Shown: positions 27,533 to 37,101, numbered from the stretch's first letter. The stretch is DNA of 64,000 bases from Sphingomonas sp. ID1715 (GCF_013044515.1 NZ_JABEPR010000001.1:1-64000); one strand, 5' to 3'. Numbers and translations: made by a program. The notes: generated from the sequence alone by a model not told the origin.

Positions 27533-30500
27533 GCCGCGAGCTTCGCCAGCCCACGCGACAGCTGCAGCGCGCCATTCAGCCGCTGCTTCGGGTTCGCCCA
27601 GTCGCGGGTGATCACGAGCTTGGAATCCGGCCGCAGCTTGGCCGTCTCGCCGATCTTCTCGACATATTGCAGCACGGCCGGCACGTCGGGCGGCGTGTCG
27701 TTGTGGAAGGTCACGACGGCACCGCGCGGTCCCGTTTCGATCTTCGACACGCAGGCCGCCTTGGCGTTGAGCTTGATCTCGATCAGCCGGATCAGGTTCT
27801 CGGTCGCGGCCGGCAGCTTGCCGAACCGGTCGATCAGCTCGGCCGCAAAGCCTTCGATCTGCTCGGCATTGTCGAGTTCGTTGATGCGCCGATAGAGCCC
27901 CATGCGCAGGTCGAGATCGGGGACATATTCCTCCGGGATCATCACCGGCACGTCGACGGTAATGGTCGGCGAGAACTCGTCGCGGCGCAGTTCCTCGGCG
28001 CGCCGGCCGCCCATCTTGGCTTCGGTGATCGCCTCTTCGAGCATCGACTGGTAGAGTTCGAAGCCGACTTCCTTGATGTGCCCTGACTGTTCGTCGCCGA
28101 GCAGGTTTCCCGCGCCGCGAATGTCGAGGTCGTGGCTGGCGAGCTGGAAGCCGGCGCCGAGGCTGTCGAGATCGGACAGGATCTTCAGCCGCTTTTCCGC
28201 CGTGTCGGTGATCGCGGTGTCGGCGGGCGTGGTCAGATAGGCATAGGCGCGGATCTTGGCGCGGCCCACGCGGCCCCTCAGCTGATAAAGCTGGGCGAGG
28301 CCGAAGCGATCGGCATTGTTGACGATCAGCGTGTTGGCGCTCGGAATGTCGATGCCGCTTTCGATGATGGTGGTCGAGACGAGCACGTCGTAGCGGCGGT
28401 CGTAAAAGGCCGACATCCGCTCCTCGACTTCCGTCGGCGACATCTGGCCGTGCGCGACGACATAGCGCACTTCCGGCACGTCCTTGCGGAAGAACTCCTC
28501 GATGTCGGGCAGGTCCGAGATTCGTGGCGTGACGAAATAGCTCTGACCGCCACGATAATGCTCGCGCAGCAGCGCCTCGCGCAGCACGACCGGATCCCAG
28601 GGCATGACATAGGTGCGCACGGCCAACCGATCGACCGGCGGCGTCTGGATCACCGACAGCTCGCGCAGGCCCGACATGGCCATCTGCAGCGTGCGCGGGA
28701 TCGGCGTCGCGGTCAGGGTCAGCTGGTGAACGTCGGTCTTCAGTGCCTTCAGCCGCTCCTTGTGCGTGACGCCGAAACGTTGTTCCTCGTCGACAATGAC
28801 GAGCCCCAAAGACTTGAATTCGATGCCTTTCGCCAGGATCGCATGAGTGCCGACGACGATGTCGATCTTGCCCTCGGCGAGCCCTTGCTTGGTTTCCTTC
28901 GCTTCCTTGGGCGGCACCAGCCGCGACAGGCGGCCGATCTGTAGCGGAAAGCCCTGGAAGCGCTCCCTGAAGGTATTGAAATGCTGGCGGGCGAGCAGGG
29001 TGGTCGGGCAGACTACCGCCACCTGCAGACCCGACATCGCAGCGACGAAGGCGGCGCGGAGCGCGACTTCGGTCTTGCCGAAACCGACATCGCCGCAGAC
29101 CAGCCGATCCATCGGCTTGCCGGCGGACAGGTCGCCCAGCACATCCTCGATCGCGCGGTCCTGGTCGTCCGTCTCTTCATAGGGGAAGCGGTCGGCAAAG
29201 GCCGGGTAGCTGCCGCTGTCCGGTTCGGCGACTTCCGCGGGACGGAGCGCCCGTTCGGCGGCGGTCTTGATCAGCTCGTGCGCGATCTCGCGGATGCGCT
29301 CCTTCATGGCCGACTTGCGGCGCTGCCACGCCTCGCCGCCGAGCTTGTCGAGCGCCACGCCTTCGCTCTCGCTGCCGTAGCGGGAGAGCACTTCGAGATT
29401 TTCGACCGGCACGTAGAGCTTGTCGCCGCCGGAATAGCTGACCGCGACGCAGTCGTGCGGCGTCTTGGCGACCGGGACCTGGGTCAGCCCCTCGTAGCGG
29501 CCGATGCCGTGATCGACATGGACGACCAGATCGCCTGGGCTGAGCGTTGCCAGCTCATTGAGGAACGCATCGGCCTGCTTGCGCCGCTTGCGCCGGCGGA
29601 CCAGTCGGTCGCCGAGCATGTCCTGCTCCGTCAGCAGCGCCACATCGGGGGTGGTGAAGCCGTGATCCAGCGGCAGGACGACCAACGCGGCATTGGCCTT
29701 GTCAGCAGTGCCGAGCGCATCCTGCCAGTCGTCCGCCGCCCTGGCCCCCTTCAGCCCATGGTCGCCGAGCAGGTTGGCGAGCCGCTCCCGCGCACCATTC
29801 GAATAGCTGGCAAGAACGACGCGGCGGCCATCCTTCTTGAGCTTGGCCGTGTGCTTGACGACGGCCTCGTAGACATTCGCGTTCTGCGCACGCTCGGGCG
29901 CGAAGTCGCGGGGGCCCTCGACGGCAAAGTCCAGGCTCTTCTCGCTTTCCGGCGCCGCGAAGGGCGTCGCGAGGTGCACAGGCTGGGCATCGATGGCGTC
30001 GCGCCACTCGTCCGCAGCGATGTAGAGACGCTGCGGCTCGATCGGACGATAGCTGCCAGGCTGCGCGGTCATGGCGCGCTGACGATTCGCGTAATAGTCG
30101 TCGATCGCTTCGAAGCGCTGGTCCGCCGCTGCGCTTGACCCGAAGTCGCGAACCACCACGGCATCGTCGCCAAGATGATCGAACAGGGTGGTCAGCCTGT
30201 CTTCGAGCAGCGGCAGCCAATGCTCCATGCCGGCCAGACGGCGGCCTTCGGAAACGGCCTCATAGAGCGGATCGCCGGTGGCAGTGGCGCCGAAAGCCTC
30301 ACGGTAGCGGCTGCGGAAGCGCTTGATGCTCTCCTCGTCGAGCAGCGCTTCGGATGCAGGCATCAGCGTAAAGCCGTCGATGCGGCCAATGGTGCGCTGG
30401 TCGGCCGGATCGAACTGGCGGACGCTCTCGATCTCATCGCCGAAGAAATCGAGGCGCAGCGCAAACTCCTCACCGGTCGGATAAAGATCGATCAGGCCGC

Positions 30501-30996
30501 CACGGATGGCGAACTCACCGGCCTCGGCAACCGTGTCGACCCGCTGATAGCCGTTGGCATTGAGCTTGGCGGCGAGCTGGTCGCGGTCGATCCGCTCACC
30601 GGGCGCGAGTTTCGCGACCAGCTGGCGGATGCGGAACGGCGTCAGCGTGCGCTGGGTTGCCGCATTGGCCGTGGTGACGAGCAACTGCGCGGCGCCCGGC
30701 TTTTGCTGGAGCCGGTGCAGGGCAGCAATCCGCTCCGCCTGGATACGCAAGGACGGCGACGCGCGATCATAGGGCAGCACGTCCCAGGCCGGAAAGGTCA
30801 GCACCTCCAGTTCGGGCGCGAAATAGCCGGCCGCATCGACCAGCGCGCGCATCGCCGCTTCGTCCGAGGCGATGAACACCGCACGCTTCGACGATGCCCG
30901 GGCAAGGTCGGCCATCAGCCAGGGCAGGAACCCGCCGGGCACCGAGGCGAGGGTGAGCGGCTGGGAAGCGGAAAGGATCTTCTTCAGGTCGGGCAT
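27529..30996 (-). CDS. mfd: Transcription-repair coupling factor Mfd
   Basis: An 1155-residue ATP-driven translocase that removes RNA polymerase stalled at DNA damage and recruits UvrA. It has an N-terminal UvrB-like module (LASVPGGFLPWLMADL, PAWDVLPYDR), the RNA-polymerase-interacting domain (LSPGDLVVHVDHGIGRYEGL), the helicase core with GDVGFGKTEVALRA and VDEEQRFGV, and a C-terminal TRCF domain. Length is normal. It follows sdhE on the same strand, with a palindromic repeat between them. Confidence 0.97.
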   Translation of the reverse strand: MPDLKKILSASQPLTLASVPGGFLPWLMADLARASSKRAVFIASDEAAMRALVDAAGYFAPELEVLTFPAWDVLPYDRASPSLRIQAERIAALHRLQQKPGAAQLLVTTANAATQRTLTPFRIRQLVAKLAPGERIDRDQLAAKLNANGYQRVDTVAEAGEFAIRGGLIDLYPTGEEFALRLDFFGDEIESVRQFDPADQRTIGRIDGFTLMPASEALLDEESIKRFRSRYREAFGATATGDPLYEAVSEGRRLAGMEHWLPLLEDRLTTLFDHLGDDAVVVRDFGSSAAADQRFEAIDDYYANRQRAMTAQPGSYRPIEPQRLYIAADEWRDAIDAQPVHLATPFAAPESEKSLDFAVEGPRDFAPERAQNANVYEAVVKHTAKLKKDGRRVVLASYSNGARERLANLLGDHGLKGARAADDWQDALGTADKANAALVVLPLDHGFTTPDVALLTEQDMLGDRLVRRRKRRKQADAFLNELATLSPGDLVVHVDHGIGRYEGLTQVPVAKTPHDCVAVSYSGGDKLYVPVENLEVLSRYGSESEGVALDKLGGEAWQRRKSAMKERIREIAHELIKTAAERALRPAEVAEPDSGSYPAFADRFPYEETDDQDRAIEDVLGDLSAGKPMDRLVCGDVGFGKTEVALRAAFVAAMSGLQVAVVCPTTLLARQHFNTFRERFQGFPLQIGRLSRLVPPKEAKETKQGLAEGKIDIVVGTHAILAKGIEFKSLGLVIVDEEQRFGVTHKERLKALKTDVHQLTLTATPIPRTLQMAMSGLRELSVIQTPPVDRLAVRTYVMPWDPVVLREALLREHYRGGQSYFVTPRISDLPDIEEFFRKDVPEVRYVVAHGQMSPTEVEERMSAFYDRRYDVLVSTTIIESGIDIPSANTLIVNNADRFGLAQLYQLRGRVGRAKIRAYAYLTTPADTAITDTAEKRLKILSDLDSLGAGFQLASHDLDIRGAGNLLGDEQSGHIKEVGFELYQSMLEEAITEAKMGGRRAEELRRDEFSPTITVDVPVMIPEEYVPDLDLRMGLYRRINELDNAEQIEGFAAELIDRFGKLPAATENLIRLIEIKLNAKAACVSKIETGPRGAVVTFHNDTPPDVPAVLQYVEKIGETAKLRPDSKLVITRDWANPKQRLNGALQLSRGLAKLAA

Positions 30997-31005
30997 GTCT
31001 TTAGC

Positions 31006-31061
31006 CCGTTCGGGTCGAGCGAAGTCGAGACACGTTTCTCGACTTCGCTCGAAACGAACGG
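31006..31061. repeat. Palindromic repeat, 80-nt family, short copy between sdhE and mfd
   Basis: Arms CCGTTCGGGTCGAGCGAAG and CTTCGCTCGAAACGAACGG flank a short centre with TCGAGACACGTTTCTCGA. It is the compact form of the repeat, without the longer central spacer. It lies within the 72-nt gap between sdhE and mfd. Confidence 0.8.
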
Positions 31062-31068
31062 ATTCTCC

Positions 31069-31335
31069 TCAATCCGAAATCGGAATATAGTCGACGCGGC
31101 GCAGCTGGTTCATCATCTCGCCTTGCCAGCGTTCCGGCACCGGCGCCGAGCCGATCGCCCAGGCCATGATGTCTACATCCTGCTCGTTCATCAGCGCCTC
31201 GAACCAGCCGATCTGGTCATCGTTCCACCCGGACGCGTGGCGGTCGTAAAATCCTCCGACCAGCAGGTCGGCCTCCTTGGTGCCGCGGTGCCAGGCGCGA
31301 AAGCGCAGGCGTTTCAGGCGAGTCTCGCGATCCAT
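31069..31335 (-). CDS. sdhE: Succinate dehydrogenase flavinylation/assembly factor SdhE
   Basis: An 88-residue protein of the SdhE/YgfY (SDHAF2) family, which helps attach FAD to SdhA. The defining motif RGxxExD is present as HRGTKEADLLVGGF. Size is normal. It is divergent from recG, with 73 nt between the starts, and upstream of mfd on the same strand. sdhE next to recG and mfd is a common arrangement in sphingomonads. Confidence 0.9.
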   Translation of the reverse strand: MDRETRLKRLRFRAWHRGTKEADLLVGGFYDRHASGWNDDQIGWFEALMNEQDVDIMAWAIGSAPVPERWQGEMMNQLRRVDYIPISD

Positions 31336-31408
31336 TCAGGCTCCAAGGACGATTGCCCGAACGACGCTAGGAGCGTCTCGGGTTTCTGGTTAGACGCTGC
31401 ACTTAGGC

Positions 31409-33466
31409 ATGCGACCCGAAATCCTCAATCCGCTGTTCGCCGAAGTGGAGGCGCTGAAGGGCATCGGGCCGGGCCTGCGCAAGCCGCTGGAGCGGCTCGG
31501 CCTGAAGCGCGCCGTCGATGTTGCCTTTCATCTGCCGAGCGGGTGGATCGACCGGAAGCGCGTGACCATTCTCGACCAGGGGGATGTGGGGCAGGTCATC
31601 ACGATCGCGCTGACGCCCGTCGATTACCGCCAGGCTGCTGGCCGCGGTCCCTTTCGCGTCCATGCGACCGATGCTCAAGGCAACTATGTCAGCCTCGTCT
31701 ATTTCGGCGGCAATCCGGGCTGGGCGAAGAAGCTGCTGCCGTTGCACGAGACGCGGACGGTGTCGGGCAAGCTCGAAAGTTATGGCGAGTGGCTGCAGAT
31801 CGTCCATCCCGATCTGGTGCTGAAGCCGGGCGAAGAAGCCCCGGCAGCGCGCGAGCCGGTCTACCCCTTGTCGGAAGGGATCACCTCTCGCCGCCTGAGC
31901 CAACTGGTCGAACAGGCGCTCGACCGCGCACCCGAACTGCCGGAATGGATCGAGCCGAGCGTGCTGCGCCAGCGTGGCTGGACGCCATGGCGCCAGGCGC
32001 TGGCTGCGGTGCACGCCGATCCCGCCGACCAGAAGGCGCGGTGCCGGCTCGCCTATGATGAGGTCTTCGCCAATCAGCTGGCGTTGATGCTGGTGCGCGC
32101 CTCGACCCGACGGCGGAAGGGGCAGCCGCTTGCAGGCGATGGTCGCCTCCGGGAAGCGCTCAAGCTTCCTTATGCACCGACCGGCGCGCAGAGCCGGGCG
32201 GTGCGGGAGATCGAGGGCGATCTTGCCCAGTCCACCCCGATGCTACGGCTGCTGCAGGGCGATGTCGGGTCGGGCAAGACGCTTGTCGCCTTGATGTCGC
32301 TGCTGATCGCGGTGGAGGCGGGCACGCAAGGCGCCTTACTGGCGCCGACCGAGATCCTAGCTCGCCAGCACTTCGAGTCCCTCACCCGAATGCTCGCCGG
32401 GCTGCCCGTCAATGTCGCCATCCTGACCGGACGCGAGAAAGGCCGGAGCCGTGACTCGACGCTGATGGGTTTGGCGGATGGCTCGATCGACATCCTGGTC
32501 GGCACGCATGCGATCTTCCAGCAAAGTGTGAGCTATCGCCGCTTAGGCCTTGCTGTGGTTGACGAACAGCATCGCTTCGGTGTCGCCCAGCGGCTCATGT
32601 TGAGCGCCAAGGCCGAGCGCCCGCCGCATCTGTTGGTGATGACCGCCACGCCGATCCCGCGCACGCTGACGCTCACCCAATATGGCGAAATGGACGTCAG
32701 TCGGCTGGACGAGATGCCGCCCGGCCGTCAGCCGATCGAAACGCGCGTGATCTCGGACGATAGGCTGGCCGAGGTGGTGGACGGGCTCGGCCGGCACATC
32801 GCCAAAGGCGGCCAGGCCTATTGGGTCTGTCCCCTGGTCGAAGAGAGCGAGAAGAGCGACCTCGCCGCCGCCGAGGAACGCGCCGCCACCCTGCAGCTCC
32901 GGTTCGGCGAGCGTGTCGGCCTGGTGCATGGCCGCATGAAAGGTCCGGAAAAGGACTCCGTCATGGCGGCGTTCGCGAGCGGGCGGCTGTCTGTGCTGGT
33001 CGCGACCACCGTGATCGAGGTCGGTGTCGATGTTCCGAACGCGACGCTGATGATCATCGAACATGCCGACCGCTTCGGCCTCGCCCAGCTCCACCAGCTG
33101 CGCGGGCGGGTGGGGCGCGGGGAGGGCAAGTCGGTGTGCCTTCTCCTCCGCTCGGGACAGCTCAGTGAAACCGCCCGGTCCCGGCTGGCGCTGATGCGCG
33201 ACACCAACGACGGCTTCCGGATCGCCGAGGAGGACCTGATGCTGCGCGGTCCCGGCGAGTTGCTCGGCACCCGCCAGTCCGGCGAACATGTCTTCAAGCT
33301 GGCCACGGCCGAGCTGTTGGGCGAGCTGCTGCCGATTGCCTCGCAGGACGCGCGCCTGCTCGTGGATCGGGACCGGGGCCTGGAAGGAGAGCGCGGCCAG
33401 GCGGCGCGGCTGGCGCTTTATCTGTTCGAGCGCGACGCCGGCGTGAACCTGCTCAGAAGCGGGTAG
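31409..33466 (+). CDS. recG: ATP-dependent DNA helicase RecG
   Basis: A 685-residue helicase that remodels stalled replication forks and branched DNA. The N-terminal wedge domain begins with LKGIGPGLRKPLERLGL. The motor has Walker A GDVGSGKTLVALMS, the DExH-like VDEQHRFGVAQR, MTATPIPRTL and a final helicase motif HQLRGRVGRG. Length is normal. ATG at 31409. It ends 4 nt before the stop of the convergent HD-GYP gene. Confidence 0.97.
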   Translation: MRPEILNPLFAEVEALKGIGPGLRKPLERLGLKRAVDVAFHLPSGWIDRKRVTILDQGDVGQVITIALTPVDYRQAAGRGPFRVHATDAQGNYVSLVYFGGNPGWAKKLLPLHETRTVSGKLESYGEWLQIVHPDLVLKPGEEAPAAREPVYPLSEGITSRRLSQLVEQALDRAPELPEWIEPSVLRQRGWTPWRQALAAVHADPADQKARCRLAYDEVFANQLALMLVRASTRRRKGQPLAGDGRLREALKLPYAPTGAQSRAVREIEGDLAQSTPMLRLLQGDVGSGKTLVALMSLLIAVEAGTQGALLAPTEILARQHFESLTRMLAGLPVNVAILTGREKGRSRDSTLMGLADGSIDILVGTHAIFQQSVSYRRLGLAVVDEQHRFGVAQRLMLSAKAERPPHLLVMTATPIPRTLTLTQYGEMDVSRLDEMPPGRQPIETRVISDDRLAEVVDGLGRHIAKGGQAYWVCPLVEESEKSDLAAAEERAATLQLRFGERVGLVHGRMKGPEKDSVMAAFASGRLSVLVATTVIEVGVDVPNATLMIIEHADRFGLAQLHQLRGRVGRGEGKSVCLLLRSGQLSETARSRLALMRDTNDGFRIAEEDLMLRGPGELLGTRQSGEHVFKLATAELLGELLPIASQDARLLVDRDRGLEGERGQAARLALYLFERDAGVNLLRSG

Positions 33467-33469
33467 CGG

Positions 33470-34696
33470 TCAGGAGCGGAAACGCTTGACCAGGTTGGTG
33501 CGCCTGGTTTCCCAGTTTTCGAGCTCGAGCGTCTCTTCCGACTCCATGCCGACGATCTCGTCAGAGCCCAGATCAATCCGCTCCACCTCGGGGTGAAGGG
33601 CGTCGGCGACCGAAAGCAGAGGCGGGCGCGACGGGTCTTCGGGGTTCTCACCGATGACCATCGCCGCACGGCCCGATTTCAGCCTCACGAGCGCGCCGAC
33701 CGGATAGATGCCGACGCTCTTCACGAAAATCTCGAACATGTCGGGATCGAAATGCCCCGTCCAGCCACGCATCGTCTGCACCGCTTCGACCGGGGTCCAG
33801 GGTCGCTTGTAGCAGCGCTCCGACGTCACCGCGTCGTAAACGTCGCAGAGCGCGGCCATGCGCGCGAACAGGGTGATGCGATCGCCGGTCAGGCCATCGG
33901 GATAGCCGGTGCCATCGAACCGCTCGTGATGGTGCAGGCAGACGTCGAGCGCATTGTGATTGACCCCGCTGCTGCGCGCGAGCAGGTCGCGGCCGCGCAC
34001 CGGGTGCGTCTTCATCACCTCATATTCTTCGTCGGAGAGCGCGCCCGGCTTGTCGAGCACTTCGGGCGGCATGACTGCCTTGCCGATGTCGTGCAGCAGC
34101 CCGGCCATACCGGCATCGCGCACGGCCGCTTCGCCGAAGCGCAGCTCGCGCGCCAGATTGATCATCAGCGCGCAGACGGCGACGGAATGCATATAGTGGT
34201 ATTCGTGCCGGCTCTTCAGCTGCGCGATGCTGATAAAGGCCTGCGGATTCTGGTCGATCGAGCTGGTAATCTCGTCGACGAGCGGCACCAGCTTCTCGGC
34301 CTTGATGGCCTTGCCGAGCCGGACATCGGAATACATGGCCGAGACGACACGCTTTGATCGACCGAACAGCTTGACCGCCCGGCCATAGCTGCCGGCGAAG
34401 GTAGCCGCGGGCTGTTGCACCGCTCCATAGGCCGGGCTGAAAGCCGGGACAGGGCGCGCCGGCGGCTGCCAATCGGCGGCGGGGGACCTGATCTCAATTT
34501 GTGGCGCCGGGGCAAGGCCGCGCTCATCGTCGATGAACACGCCGGCCACCGCGCTTTCGCGCACGCGCTGCAGGTCGCTCTCCTTGGCGATCACGAAGCG
34601 AGTGCGCCAGAACGGATGATCAAACCACGAGCCGTCAAAGCCCTGGATGAACATGCCAAGCTGAACTTCGGCCGGTGAAATGCGCTGCAGTGCTAT
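33470..34696 (-). CDS. HD-GYP cyclic-di-GMP phosphodiesterase with DUF3391 N-terminus
   Basis: About 408 residues. The N-terminal DUF3391-like part (ISPAEVQLGMFIQGFDGSWFDHPFW) precedes an HD-GYP domain with LLHDIGKAVMP and HHHERFDGTGYPDGLTG, so the metal and GYP motifs are intact and it should hydrolyse c-di-GMP. Homologues start just before the ISPAEV-like segment, but no ATG, GTG or TTG exists there. The only options are ATA at 34696, spaced 7 nt after GGAGGG, or CTG at 34690. The start is thus non-canonical, or a base error changed it. The longer open frame to 35194 belongs to shadow sequence. A PilZ gene lies close upstream. Confidence 0.8.
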   Translation of the reverse strand: MALQRISPAEVQLGMFIQGFDGSWFDHPFWRTRFVIAKESDLQRVRESAVAGVFIDDERGLAPAPQIEIRSPAADWQPPARPVPAFSPAYGAVQQPAATFAGSYGRAVKLFGRSKRVVSAMYSDVRLGKAIKAEKLVPLVDEITSSIDQNPQAFISIAQLKSRHEYHYMHSVAVCALMINLARELRFGEAAVRDAGMAGLLHDIGKAVMPPEVLDKPGALSDEEYEVMKTHPVRGRDLLARSSGVNHNALDVCLHHHERFDGTGYPDGLTGDRITLFARMAALCDVYDAVTSERCYKRPWTPVEAVQTMRGWTGHFDPDMFEIFVKSVGIYPVGALVRLKSGRAAMVIGENPEDPSRPPLLSVADALHPEVERIDLGSDEIVGMESEETLELENWETRRTNLVKRFRS

Positions 34697-34794
34697 GGTC
34701 CCGCCCTCCCGAGCTACGGGTTTTACGGTCCAGAGGTTAGCGACTGGTGAAATCCACCTCCCTCGTGCTAGGCAGCCCCCAAAGGAGTTGGATG

Positions 34795-34962
34795 ATGAAG
34801 AGACTGGCTGGCTTCGTGATCGCCCTGGCATTCGCAGCGGGAACGGCAAGCGCCGCGGATTGCTGCAAGGAAGGCGCCGAGTGCTGCAAGCAGCACCGCG
34901 ACTGCTGCCACCATGAAAAGGGCAAGCCGGAACCGAAGCCCAAGGCGGCTCCCGCGGACTAG
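34795..34962 (+). CDS. Small exported Cys-pair-rich protein
   Basis: A 55-residue precursor with a signal peptide (MKRLAGFVIALAFAAGTASA) followed by three spaced Cys pairs (DCCKEGAECCKQHRDCCHH) and a Lys/Pro-rich tail. Three CC pairs plus HH suggest metal binding in the periplasm, though no family is assigned. ATG 34795 lies 7 nt after AAGGAG; ATG 34792 is an alternative. The stop overlaps the convergent PilZ gene by 4 nt. Confidence 0.75.
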   Translation: MKRLAGFVIALAFAAGTASAADCCKEGAECCKQHRDCCHHEKGKPEPKPKAAPAD

Positions 34963-35288
34963 CGGACCTCTTTCGCGAGCGCGCCGAGCAGCTCGAGATA
35001 TTGCGCCAGGTCGATCGGGCGCACGAATTGACACCCGATCCGGCCGGCGAGCGCCCAGCGGACTTCCGCCTCCCGCTCGCCGAGCAGGGGCAGGCGGATG
35101 CGCAGCGGCGTTTCGGGTTCGATCTCGGCTTCCGTTCGCGCCATGAACCCGCCGGCCGAGATGTTGACCAGTTGCAGCGGCACCGTCTGTCCACCCGGCA
35201 GCATGCCGCGCGTACGATGATAGACTTCCTCGCGCGGCGCTTCGCGGCGATCCTGTTGCACGCGCGCTCCGAGGCCGAATGCGGCCAT
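34959..35288 (-). CDS. PilZ-domain protein
   Basis: A 109-residue single-domain PilZ protein, a c-di-GMP receptor. Both binding motifs are present: RREAPREEV (RxxxR) and NISAGGFMA ([DN]xSxxG). ATG at 35288 follows GGAGGAA. It is upstream of and co-directional with the HD-GYP phosphodiesterase gene, about 260 nt apart, so synthesis, degradation and reading of the same messenger are clustered. Effector target unknown. Confidence 0.88.
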   Translation of the reverse strand: MAAFGLGARVQQDRREAPREEVYHRTRGMLPGGQTVPLQLVNISAGGFMARTEAEIEPETPLRIRLPLLGEREAEVRWALAGRIGCQFVRPIDLAQYLELLGALAKEVR

Positions 35289-35376
35289 GACGTTCCTCCG
35301 GCTTCTCCGGCTCAAAGCTAGTCGCGCGGCCTTAACGGCGGCGCAAGGAACAGCGTTAAGCGAACCTTGCCGCCGC

Positions 35377-35553
35377 CTAATTGTCGCCGTGTCCGCGCTC
35401 CCGCTCCACATGTTCCGGAATGGTGCCGTGACGCGCGTTGCCGGCGGCAGGCAGGGGGTGGCCGTGCTCCTTCGCGTCGGCAGGCCGATCTTCCGGCTCC
35501 ACCTCGGCATCGTCGCGGCCGATGATGATCTCGGGGTCGTTCTCCTTGGCCAT
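35377..35553 (-). CDS. Small acidic hydrophilic protein, unknown function
   Basis: A 58-residue protein beginning MAKENDPEIIIGRDDAEVEP. A very strong ribosome site AAGGAGG precedes ATG 35553 at good spacing, the main argument that it is real. It is hydrophilic, rich in Asp/Glu/His, with no Cys and no membrane segment, and is probably disordered. I do not recognise a family. It is divergent from pgi, with 60 nt between the starts. Confidence 0.6.
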   Translation of the reverse strand: MAKENDPEIIIGRDDAEVEPEDRPADAKEHGHPLPAAGNARHGTIPEHVERERGHGDN

Positions 35554-35613
35554 GGCGGACCTCCTTGCATGCTCGGGCCTGCCGACTAGAAGCCGCGAGC
35601 AGGGAGATTGTTC

Positions 35614-37101
35614 ATGGCGGATTTCTGGCCGGTCGAGAGTGAGAAGGTGTCGCTCGCGAAGTTGTTCGAAAGCGACCCGAGCCGGCTTGGTGCCTTTACC
35701 CTGGGCGCGGCCGGCATCTATTTCGACTGGTCGAAGACGCACCTGACAGAGGATCTCGTCCGGCAATTCTCGGCGCTCGCGGATCGACAGGGCCTGCGCG
35801 CGGCGCGGGACGCGCTGTTCGGCGGCCGTGTCGTCAATACCAGCGAAGGTCGTGCTGCCGAACATACTGCCGAACGCGGCGAGGGGCACCCCGATAGCGT
35901 CGCCCGAGCGCGGACCTTCCACAATCGGATGCGGGCCCTGCTCGACGCGGTCGAGGCCGGGGCACTGGGCGACATCCGTCATGTGCTGCATATCGGCATC
36001 GGCGGCTCGGCGCTCGGCCCCGACCTGCTGATCGACGCGCTCGGCCGCGATGCGGATCGCTATGATGTCGCCGTGGTGTCGAACGTCGACGGCGCCGCGC
36101 TCGAAGAGGCGACGCGGGACTTCGATCCGCATGCGACCTTGCTGCTGATCGCCTCCAAGACCTTCACCACGACGGAAACGATGCTGAATGCCGCGAGCGC
36201 GCTCAGCTGGATGGCGGAGGCAGGCGTCGAGGATCCTTATGGCCGTGTGGTCGCGCTCACCGCTTCGCCCGAAAAGGCCATGGAGTGGGGCGTCGACGAA
36301 ACGCGTATCCTGCCCTTCTCCGAAAGCGTCGGCGGGCGCTACTCGCTCTGGTCCTCGATCGGCTTCCCGATCGCGCTCGCGCTCGGCTGGGACGCGTTCG
36401 AAAGCCTGCTCGAAGGCGCGGCCGAAATGGACCGGCACTTCCGCCTCGCCGAGCCCGCCCTTAACGCCCCGTTGCTCGCGGCCTTTGCCGACCTCTACTA
36501 CACGCAGCTGCGCGGCTGCGAGACCCGCGCGGTCTTTGCCTATGACGAACGGCTGCGGCTGCTGCCGTCATATCTGCAACAGCTGGAAATGGAATCGAAC
36601 GGCAAGCGCGTGACCCCTGCCGGAGAGCCGCTCGCCTGGCCCACCGCGCCGATCACCTGGGGCGGCGTCGGCACCGATGCCCAGCATGCCGTCTTTCAGC
36701 TGCTCCACCAGGGCACAAGACTGGTGCCGCTCGAGTTCGTCGCGGTCGCCGAGGCCGGCGACAATCAGGACGAGGCGCATCACCGCGCGCTGCTGACCAA
36801 CTGCTTCGCGCAGGGCGCCGCGCTGATGACCGGCAAGGACAGCGACGATCCGCAACGCGCCTATCCCGGCGATCGACCGTCCAGCACGATCCTGCTCGAA
36901 CGGCTCGACCCTGCCACGCTCGGCGCGCTCATCGCGTTCTACGAGCATCGCACCTTCGCCAATGCGGTGTTGCTCGGCATCAACCCGTTCGACCAGTTCG
37001 GCGTCGAACTCGGCAAGCAGATCGCCCGCTCGATCGACGAGCAGGGCACCGACGATTTCGATCCGTCCACCCGCGCGCTGATGGCGAGGGCATTCGATTG
37101 A
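35614..37101 (+). CDS. pgi: Glucose-6-phosphate isomerase
   Basis: A 495-residue enzyme interconverting glucose-6-phosphate and fructose-6-phosphate. Family marks are HIGIGGSALGPDLL, SKTFTTTETMLNA, GGRYSLWSSIG, ESNGKRV and HQGT. ATG at 35614 follows AGGGAG. Length is slightly short of E. coli Pgi, as usual for alphaproteobacteria. Sphingomonads use mainly the Entner-Doudoroff route, so it probably also serves gluconeogenesis and polysaccharide supply (inference). The stop overlaps the TTG start of the next gene. Confidence 0.96.
   Translation: MADFWPVESEKVSLAKLFESDPSRLGAFTLGAAGIYFDWSKTHLTEDLVRQFSALADRQGLRAARDALFGGRVVNTSEGRAAEHTAERGEGHPDSVARARTFHNRMRALLDAVEAGALGDIRHVLHIGIGGSALGPDLLIDALGRDADRYDVAVVSNVDGAALEEATRDFDPHATLLLIASKTFTTTETMLNAASALSWMAEAGVEDPYGRVVALTASPEKAMEWGVDETRILPFSESVGGRYSLWSSIGFPIALALGWDAFESLLEGAAEMDRHFRLAEPALNAPLLAAFADLYYTQLRGCETRAVFAYDERLRLLPSYLQQLEMESNGKRVTPAGEPLAWPTAPITWGGVGTDAQHAVFQLLHQGTRLVPLEFVAVAEAGDNQDEAHHRALLTNCFAQGAALMTGKDSDDPQRAYPGDRPSSTILLERLDPATLGALIAFYEHRTFANAVLLGINPFDQFGVELGKQIARSIDEQGTDDFDPSTRALMARAFD

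Noticed and set aside
28981-30138. Plus-strand ORFs over mfd
   Set aside because: Antisense shadows of mfd, with no family resemblance.
31006-31061. A protein-coding read-through of the repeat between sdhE and mfd
   Set aside because: It does translate to a [15 protein letters not shown]-like peptide, but it lies in a real gap between two genes, so it only shows the coding potential of the repeat.
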